DNA from: Agriotes lineatus
Taxonomy: Eukaryota > Arthropoda > Insecta > Coleoptera > Elateridae
DNA length: 64,000 nt
NCBI GenBank assembly: GCA_940337035.1
Contig: CALNHX010001938.1
Span: forward strand, 62,001-126,000
Direction: 5' to 3'
Shown: positions 57,413 through 64,000 of the stretch, in pieces
Layout: each line of letters starts with the position of its first letter
How positions within the stretch are numbered: position 1 is the first letter of the stretch
Made by a program: the position numbers and the translations under genes
Notes under the pieces: generated by a model
Database searches by the model: none
What the model saw: only the letters and a program-made list of their open reading frames with translations
What the model was told of the DNA's origin: nothing

Positions 57413-57517
57413 TTTCACGTACCCAAAATGGTTCGTACCTGCAGTTCTCTATTTGTTTTATGGGGACGCGTTGTGATTCATCGCCTCCAAATGCACAGGC
57501 AACAAAATGACGTCAAC

Positions 57518-58650
57518 CACTGCCGCCTACACTTACAAGCCATGCTGTTAGACTTGGCAACATTGCATCTCTCGTAGTTGGTGGTTCTAAATTACAATAC
57601 TCCAATTTGAAATAATTTGGCTTTAAAAAGCACAGTTTTACTTTTTCATAATTTACTCTGTAATTAACTAAAGATAGCTTCTGTAATTGTGACATTTATT
57701 TACATACCCAAATAATACAAACATGTAACAGTATATTTATAAAAATAAAACTACTTAACCTATGTAACTCATAGATAAGCGAACATTTCTGTAATTATTT
57801 TAAAGTTTGTAACTTTCTATACACTGCTGCTGATTGAGAGTACAACATATATGCAAAAACTATGGTGCTACTGCTGTAAATAATCTTATTTGAACATAAT
57901 AAACTTATCTGCTCGGTGACATCTAAATTTGTGTGACGTAAATTGTTGCATAAACTGCTGATATCATCATTTAAAACACTTTCACTTTTTGTGCATGTCT
58001 TTCTTGTCTTCTTCTACATTCACGATTTGTCCTTTCTTGAGGCGCTTTACGACAAATATGTTGGAAATTCACTTGGGACAGCATTGTCAGCTGATCCAGG
58101 GTAATGCATCAACAGTTCTGCAGATCCCCACTCTCATTTCTAACATTTTCAAATGTCTTTTCCATTAAAATATTTAAAATGTATTTCACACACGACAGCA
58201 CTTTTTCTTGAGGTCCAACGTTCTCGTGCTGTTGCACGAAGCCATGCTTTCTTTTGGATCTCGTCCATTGGAAAAGAAATTGTTCTAGTTTGCATACCAT
58301 TTTCTTGTAAGGAACTGTTGTGGTTGGTACACAGCGTCTTCGTAGCATTCTAAATATAAAATTAAAAGTTACAAGGAAAGCGCTAAAACTGAGGTTAGAT
58401 TGTTACTTACCTTAGTGAAATACTTAATAAAAACCCATAAATTCTAGCAGCAATTTTACTTTCACTTATAACGAACAGTACAGTAATATAAATAAATGTA
58501 TTTCTTCAAACTTAGAGCAGTCCAACATATTAATATTTACTCACACGACACATTTGAACAGACGCTTTTATAAATAAACAGTACAAAAATTGTCTACGAT
58601 CAGCGTTGCCAAATCTCCAACAGCATGGCTTATAAGTGTAGGAGGCAGTG
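57518..58650 (-). mobile_element. THAP-bearing element with ~45-bp inverted repeats (P-superfamily candidate)
   Basis: The ends CACTGCC(G/T)CCTACACTTA then (C/T)AAGCCATGCTGTT and TTGGCAAC are inverted copies over ~45 bp with about five differences. The outer flanks are CGTCAAC (57,511-57,517) and CGTCAAG (58,651-58,657), a 6-of-7 direct repeat consistent with a 7-8-bp target duplication. The interior carries a decayed THAP domain on the minus strand near its 5' end, the position it occupies in P-element transposases. At 1,133 bp the copy is too short for a full transposase, so it is internally deleted. Confidence 0.6.
58045..58353 (-). pseudogene. Decayed THAP domain
   Basis: Minus-strand frames from an ATG at 58,348: MLRRRCVPTT, then after a shift ISFPMDEIQKKAWLRATARE RWTSRKSAVVCEIHFKYFNG, and finally SADNAVPSEFPTY. 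The pattern C...P, FPxD...W...RE.W...S.VCE.HF...(L)..AVP.xF is the THAP zinc-finger signature (C2CH with the invariant P, W, F and AVPTIF-like end). One or more frameshifts and a stop after GKDI break it. Host THAP genes are an alternative origin, but the flanking inverted repeats favour a transposon. Confidence 0.65.
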
Positions 58651-58659
58651 CGTCAAGCC

Positions 58660-59360
58660 GTCCGGTAGTTGACCTTATCAGTCAGCGCCACATTCGCTGA
58701 CAATTGCGCAATTCTCACATAGGACTAACCTAGTTCCCTTCATTGTTCCTCCCGTAGCTCAGCAAATGCTGCAGGGCTGCTGTCGAAACGGCCTTTGAGC
58801 CTGTCGATTCGTTAGCGTCTTTAAGGAGCTGTTAAACTTCCTGGTTGGCCCCTGTCGGAGGTCTCTAGTTAAACCGGGGGGGTAGCATGTACCACTTCAC
58901 TTGGTTCGCTATTTGCGAACGAATTAGCCCGCGCTGTTCGCAGACTTTTTAGCTTCGTTGCGGTCACCGACTTTGCGCGAATGCATCCTTTTGAAGGCCT
59001 CTAGCGTTGATTCACATACCGACCGGTTATTCCCCGAACTAAACCGCACTGCTGACGCGTTCTTTCACGTAATCGCGGCACGTTACACTCTATAGTCATT
59101 GAGTGCGTATACATCAATTATTACTCTATAGTGCTAAACTAAATGAATAAACACAAGAACACTTACTGCCAGGTGTTTAATTTAGATTAAACAGATGTAA
59201 ATTTCAGTCAAAATTTACGAAATATCGTTCACATTTTAAAAGCCAGTGTCGCTTCGTAATGAAGCCGGTTTAAAGACCGGAAAACTGCAAACCGGCAACT
59301 TACGCAAATAAACGACCCACAAAGTTCAACGTGCGTACTTGCAAACAAAGCAGGAAGCGA
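58660..59360. other. CpG-richer non-coding block
   Basis: Clearly richer in G+C and CpG than its surroundings (for example TTCGTTGCGGTCACCGACTT), but no open frame, tRNA-like fold or recognised repeat. It could be a promoter region or an unrecognised element. Confidence 0.35.
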
Positions 59361-60400
59361 TACTGTGTACCGCTGAGTAGTTATTTTGTAATATTAGACT
59401 CGTTCTAGTGAACTACACCTTTGCACTTTGAAATGTTGTTATTTAGTTCTAAGCAATTATGTTTTGTTTAAAAGCCCGTCTATTTTTGTAATAAAATCAA
59501 TCGACATTGACTGTTTGATTCCATTACATCGATACTACCTTTCCAAGCCTAAAAATTGAAGTGTGAGGCTGCACTTCGGGTAGTTATCTAATTATCATCC
59601 CTTTAAGTGCCATTGACTACATTGGCTTAATACATGAATGCAGTCTCATTCATGTGCTTAAAAATTAGGGATAAAGAACCAGTGCAACCAATAGAAATCT
59701 GATCCAGCCTACAGGCATTTCTGTTCACTAGGCTTTATTGCTAATTAACATATAATGAAAAGATGTAAAATGAGTAGACAGGTGGCACGAATTGACCCGT
59801 TTCAGTAGCTACACTAACTCAGCACAAGGAATGCATGAACAAAACAGACTGACTGGGATTCCCATACAATGTGATCGCAAACCAGCAGCACAAAACCCAA
59901 ACACCCTACAGATAGAAACACTGGGATTCCCCTGATAGCCATAGTTATGCTATGCAATTTTCTGTGCCAACTCTCTCACTCACCTTGTCCTTGTAATATT
60001 TGAGAATATTCTTTGCTTCCAATACTTTATTACGACAGAATTTTCTGCCTTCAGAATATTCTCGACTCGCATCACTAGTTTTAGGTATGTAACTTCCTAC
60101 AATACCATATGGTTGTTACTTTTACCCACTGGATTGCTGTGAATTTGATATTAGTAATGTAATTCCACAGCCCTCTATAGGATAAAAGTATTCGAACATA
60201 CTGTATGTGGCATGCCACTGCTACTGGCAGTAATTTCGTAAACGTGGTTACCAACAGTGTTGAACGGGTTGCATATATTAAGTGCTTAGTGGGCTTCTAC
60301 CTTTTTCGATGTCTTTGTAGTTACTTCCCTTAAACTTCTGGCTTTATTGTTATTACTACTAGTGGATCCAGACAATAATACAACTGCAGTAATATTGAAA
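59360..60400. other. Spacer, with copy 2 of the 75-bp repeat
   Basis: 59,725-59,807 matches 35,680-35,760 (GCTTTATTGCTAA..., ending ACAGGTGGCACGAATTGACC CGTT). TTCAGAATATTCTCGA-like words lie at 60,005-60,070. No gene seen. Confidence 0.4.
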
Positions 60401-60403
60401 TAT

Positions 60404-60805
60404 ATATTTATTCTCCTAGAATACTGTATACACAATTATATTATCTATTAAAGGACATAAGTAGAAAAGGCAAGACAAACAGTCTCGAAGCACACATGCT
60501 TCGTAATAAGTACCTATAGTAGTAAAATAAAAAGTTAAATCTACGACTCAGATCTAAAACGACTTCTTACAGTCAGGGTCTACTTATTTCTACACTCCTC
60601 TAAATAATTTTTGGCATTTAATTTGTTCAGTAATAAAACAAATTACAGGCTAATACTTATTGTAAAATATAAAACAATATATTGCTACACTGCAATTATA
60701 CCATTTTTACATTTGACAAGGTTATTTATGGCTATTCTAACTATATCAATAAAAATAAAAAATATATAAAACACGTTCCATTAATTTGGTATACTGTTTT
60801 GATCC
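60404..60805 (-). other. Probable 3' UTR of the citron homologue
   Basis: AT-rich sequence directly after the stop codon on the minus strand. An AATAAA on the minus strand at about 60,404-60,409 is the nearest canonical polyadenylation signal I saw. The end of the transcript is inferred. Confidence 0.35.
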
Positions 60806-62031
60806 TTACAAATTAGTATGCGAAGAAGTAAAAGTAACCTTCTTCTGTTTATAACTGAATCCTTCTCGAGTTTCAGTAGTTTCAGTCTCAACATCACTCG
60901 TATTGTCGTCTAAGCTTTGTACCATGGAGCTCGTAAAGCTAAACTCCTCAGAATCCTCCTCGTTTGCATTTCCAACATTTTCACTTTGCTCCGTAGCTAC
61001 GCTACTTATCGATACGGAATCGCTATCAATTCCTTTACCTTCGACATATTTGACCTCACCCGCAGCAGCAAGGTATATCCCCCGTGTGCTATTCCCCAAA
61101 AACTGGGGATTATTCAATCCAATACTGAAACTATCAACATTGAGTAAAGACTCCACACTGTTCTTCATTAAATTACAGGTGCCGCTGGTTATTTTAATAA
61201 CTTCCACACAGGAGAATTGCACGATATACAGATACGGGGCATAAAAATAAAATGCACGGGGCAAACGGGTCCATTTAATTTCCGTAACTCTAGAGCAGCG
61301 CCCAAACTCGTCCACAAAAACGGCAAACTCGTGGAAGCAGAGCAAATATTCGACGGGCTTCTTGGAAATTTGCATTATTGCGATAGGGAAAGACCCCACC
61401 GAATAGCACATGAGCACCTGAGACAGCTTGTTGTCAGACATATCGAGGAACTCGTCGGCGTCGAAGGTCATCAAATCAATTTCGAAGAACTTGTTCGCCC
61501 CGACTATAAGACTGTGCTCTGTGAACAACATGCAGCTTGTTGGCTCCGCTGTGTCTAAGATTCGGGTGGGAATGAACTGGCACAGCTTGTGGTCGTAGGT
61601 CATCAAAATTAACTGCCTGGCTGTGGCAACGCCCAGCATGAAGGTTTTCACAAAATCAGACGCTTGGAACAGATGGAAACCTTCCAGGTTATTCACGTTT
61701 ACTACCTTAAAGATCAGTGTAGGCTTGGAGCAAGGTGCACATTTCGTTAAACCGATCAAGTGGTTCAAGTCGCAAGTTATGAGGAATCTGTTTTCATCTG
61801 CGATCATTATGGCGAGGCTTATGCTGTGTAGAATGGCGATTTGATAGATGTGCATGGGGCCGGCTATGTGTAATAAATCACCATTACGGTACGAGTATAA
61901 TCCTTGCCGGGTTCCCAGTAACTTGGTGTCATTTAATTCCACCAGGCAGTTGACTTCTAAGTCTTCCCTGAGCTTCATTACGAGCTCCCCTGCGTATTTT
62001 CCTTCGTTCGATCGGAATGTTGCTTGTAGTG
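60806..62031 (-). CDS. Citron kinase (sticky) homologue, last coding exon with CNH domain
   Basis: This 1.2-kb exon runs from a 3' splice site TATTTTCAG|CACTACAAGC (62,031) to TAA at 60,806, about 408 codons. The frame remains open upstream to 62,131 but that part is intronic and hydrophobic. From about residue 25 of the exon it matches the citron homology (CNH) domain: EVNCLVELNDTKLLGTRQGL, then IYQIAILHSISLAIMIADEN, ILDTAEPTSCMLFTEHSLIV, GANKFFEIDLMTFDADEFLD, EYLLCFHEFAVFVDEFGRCS and RVTEIKWTRLPRAFYFYAPY. The last ~70 residues are Ser/Glu-rich and acidic. In animals citron kinase acts at the cytokinetic ring and midbody, where the CNH domain contributes to Rho- and ring-protein contacts. 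The intron enters in phase 1. Kinase, coiled-coil, C1 and PH exons are not in the window. Confidence 0.93.
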
Positions 62032-62237
62032 CTGAAAATAGTTTTGTGTTATGTAAAATTACTACAATCACATTAGATAAAATCAAAATTAGCACAAATT
62101 TGATACAAATTCTACATATTTGTTGATTCATTTTTTATACCCAAATTGGAGTTTGTTAATATTTCGGGGCATCTCACGGAAATCATTGTAAAAATCATAA
62201 AAAGCGCCACAAACATAAAATTTAGTTTAAAAAGGAA

Positions 62238-62514
62238 TCACATACTTGCAACTAAAAATGATAAAAAAGATGAACATAAGAGCACAAATCCGGCCAAAGA
62301 TGGCTCCGGAGGACCCGCCGATGAAGACTTGGAGTTGCTCTCGATCCCCGTAGCAGAAATAAGTTCCAGCCTCGTAACTTTAAGTCCCGTTTCAACTAGC
62401 TGAAAACCTTCTCCTAGTTCTGAATAATCCAGTCCGTGGAGGAACTTGTCCCGCTTACTCAAATGCGGGCCTACGAATCGTGCTGCAAAATAATGCTGCA
62501 AATCCTCCTCAAAG
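62238..62514 (-). CDS. Possible exon upstream of the citron exon, unrecognised
   Basis: A minus-strand frame of good composition follows a plausible acceptor (AAAATTCTCAG|C, 62,514): FEEDLQHYFAARFVGPHLSK, LDYSELGEGFQLVETGLKVT, then IESNSKSSSAGPPEPSLAGF and a hydrophobic end VLLCSSFLSFLVASM before TGA. It also contains a possible donor GCAA|GTATGT (62,246/62,245) whose phase fits the citron exon at 62,031, so it could be the preceding citron exon (around the end of the PH domain) or the last exon of another gene. Similarity to citron is not convincing by eye. Confidence 0.3.
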
Positions 62515-62529
62515 CTGAGAATTTTGCGT

Positions 62530-63230
62530 GACCAGTTTGTTTACAAAGCAAAGTCTGCCGTTTTTGTCTTGCAGCACATACGACTGGTCATTACAACACA
62601 ACCTACCGCCCCCATTAGTGACCATTCGGTGACTTCAGGGTAGAACAGGTTGCAGAACATGCGAGGAATAACCGATTTTGGTTTATTGTTATAATGTAAG
62701 GTACATTTAATTATTTTAACATGTCCATATAAACTTAATGTAAATAGACTATTTTTTTGAGTAGTCCACAACGGAACTCTGGCTATGAGTTACCACAGAG
62801 GCAAAGAACGTAATGTAAAATAGAACAATTCACCCCGTTCTGTTGCAACCTAACTTAATTTACCTACATCTAAATCAATTTAACATAACATAACGTAAAC
62901 TATTAAACCAAATACAGACATAAAAAACTTTGCAGATGAGCACATTATCTTAGATCATTTTCTAATACGAATACAACTTCTACGCAAAAATTCCAGAAAC
63001 CAAAAAGCAACTAAGACGAGCAAATAAAGATAGTAATCAACTATATAATACACTGTTAAAAAATATAGAGACTCAATGAAGAAAATAAAAAAGCTAGAGC
63101 AAAAAAAGTACACGTATAATAATGTCTAACGTGACCAACTTTATAAGTTACAGAAACAGGACAAACTTTATTATTATTATATATTAAACCACTCTGAGAG
63201 GCATGATGACGCATACCAAACATCAGAACA
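62530..63230. other. Spacer, nothing firm
   Basis: AT-rich. The minus frame at 62,541-62,771 is probably chance. 63,000-63,230 may be a decayed upstream part of the Penelope fragment that follows. Confidence 0.35.
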
Positions 63231-63239
63231 ATGATCAGA

Positions 63240-63520
63240 GTAGAACTGTATCTACAGCGTACCGTGCGAGTGTGGAAGACAATACATAGGGGAAACACAA
63301 CGACCCCTATGAGTGAGATTATCAGAACACCGCAAGGGTATTAGAAAGGGCGAAACCACCAATCCAAGATTGCAAAACACGTCTGAAATGAAGACCACCG
63401 CATACAATGGGTTAACACATCAACAGTAACTAAAGAAGAACACAGGTTTCGTAGGAAGCTGAAAGAAGCTACATACATAGGCGCTGGCAGAAGAACCAAT
63501 TAGCCAGGCTAGCACAAAAA
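63240..63520 (+). pseudogene. Penelope-like GIY-YIG endonuclease fragment
   Basis: Plus-strand frames read CIYSVPCECGRQYIGETQRP then VRLSEHRKGIRKGETTNP, and after a shift KIAKHVWNEDHRIQW-like text (with a stop in place of W) and NTSTVTKEEHRFRRKLKEAT YI. This is the C-terminal GIY-YIG domain of Penelope-like elements (Y..PC.CG..YIGxT...R..EH), including the H/E-rich helix. Two stops and a shift; the RT part is absent. Confidence 0.75.
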
Positions 63521-63829
63521 TAAAGCCCATTTGGATGCTACTGCTGCGCAGAAAATTACAAAAATAGTCTACTACGCATAGACTACTGTGCATACACCAG
63601 TAACCGGTATTGCAATGAACGTAACTTGAGCTAACCACACAACTATGTTATAAATGTCATAGTTTCAATTTAAAACTGTAATCAAATAGCATTAGCCTTG
63701 GCTTAAAAATGATCATAGACTTGAAAATAAAAAAGCAAGAAACAAGGTAATATCAGTGTACATACATCAAACAAGTAGAGACACTCATGTCAAATGTTGA
63801 AACCAGTCTAGAGTGCCTGGGACAGTAAC

Positions 63830-63969
63830 TCGGGGGGTATTTCTAAGCTTGACTATCAGATGGCAGCACAAAGTTCCACCAATCAAACCAAGTTACTGCC
63901 TCTGCTACCAATCATATGTGATAAAGCGGTGGCGCCATCTGTTAGTACCATCGGAAAGTACCCCCCCAG
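63830..63969. repeat. Imperfect foldback, ~40-bp arms
   Basis: CGGGGGGTATTTCTAAGCTT GACTATCAGATGGCAGCAC on the left is mirrored by the sequence ending GTACCCCCCCA at 63,967 (reverse: GGGGGGTACTTTCC...ACTAACAGATGGCGCCAC). Centre ~60 bp, non-coding. Arms differ at roughly one site in four. Confidence 0.5.
63926..63942 (-). promoter_or_regulatory. CTCF-like motif
   Basis: The minus strand reads CAGATGGCGCCACCGCT, close to the insect CTCF core (AG(A/G)(T/G)GGCGC). It lies in one arm of the foldback at 63,830-63,969. Motif match only. Confidence 0.25.
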
Positions 63970-64000
63970 GAGCCGTTCAAGGTCATCAAAATCGCTATTT

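Noticed and set aside
58740..58800. tRNA-like start CCTCCCGTAGCTCAGCAAAT
   Set aside because: It resembles a D-arm only; no anticodon arm or T-arm follows at tRNA spacing.
62032..62131. The first ~33 residues of the open frame at the citron exon as a signal peptide or membrane anchor
   Set aside because: A 3' splice site TATTTTCAG directly precedes the conserved sequence; citron is cytoplasmic and much longer upstream, so this part is intron read-through.

Overview
This window looks like a stretch of a eukaryotic, most likely insect, nuclear genome. It is AT-rich, has only a few host coding exons with GT/AG splice signals, and is dominated by transposable-element remains. There are no bacterial-type operons, rRNA genes or convincing tRNA genes. 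The transposon mix (hAT, Tc1/mariner, piggyBac, P-like/THAP, Penelope, LINEs, GTCT-bearing HINE-like repeats, 5S- and tRNA-headed SINEs) is typical of insects. I cannot name the order or species.

Host genes. Two anchors are solid. At 60,806-62,031 on the minus strand lies the last coding exon of a citron kinase (Drosophila sticky) homologue, carrying the whole CNH domain and an acidic tail. At 2,665-2,747 on the minus strand is a short first coding exon of an unrecognised gene, with an in-frame upstream stop, a good start context and a consensus donor. Its next exon would lie across a tandem-repeat-filled intron (1-2,400) or beyond the window. Weaker exon candidates are at 35,232-35,470 and 62,238-62,514.

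Layout. 1-2,400: decaying ~286-bp tandem repeat. 2,400-15,090: mostly featureless non-coding DNA with a possible solo LTR (4.3-4.97 kb). 15.1-23.3 kb: mariner-like element, Penelope-like remnant, two LINE remnants, a piggyBac fragment. 23.4-27.5 kb: nested inverted-repeat elements, a HINE-like copy and palindromes. 29,088-32,652: an apparently intact hAT element with a 922-residue transposase and perfect 8-bp target duplications. 33-42 kb: foldbacks, SINEs, LINE scraps and two broken Tc1/mariner-like transposases. 42-52.4 kb: a palindrome-rich zone, a tandem array of a 387-bp hairpin-bearing element, a deleted hAT relative and a nested MITE cluster. 52,715-55,044: a second hAT element with perfect target duplications, its ORF broken by three TGA codons. 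55.4-58.7 kb: a further hAT fragment, a SINE copy and a THAP-domain element with ~45-bp terminal inverted repeats. 60.4-64 kb: the citron exon, a Penelope GIY-YIG fragment and a final foldback.

The most unusual signals are (i) seven or more palindromes with AT-rich arms, most around a short CG-rich core; (ii) the 387-bp element, present once inside a hAT pseudogene, once with an internal 62-bp minisatellite, and as a three-unit tandem array; (iii) the MITE cluster at 51.57-52.35 kb, where a neighbouring copy supplies the empty site for a nested insertion; and (iv) a probable P-superfamily fossil with a THAP domain. The genes do not form a pathway; the window is a host gene landscape heavily reworked by mobile DNA.
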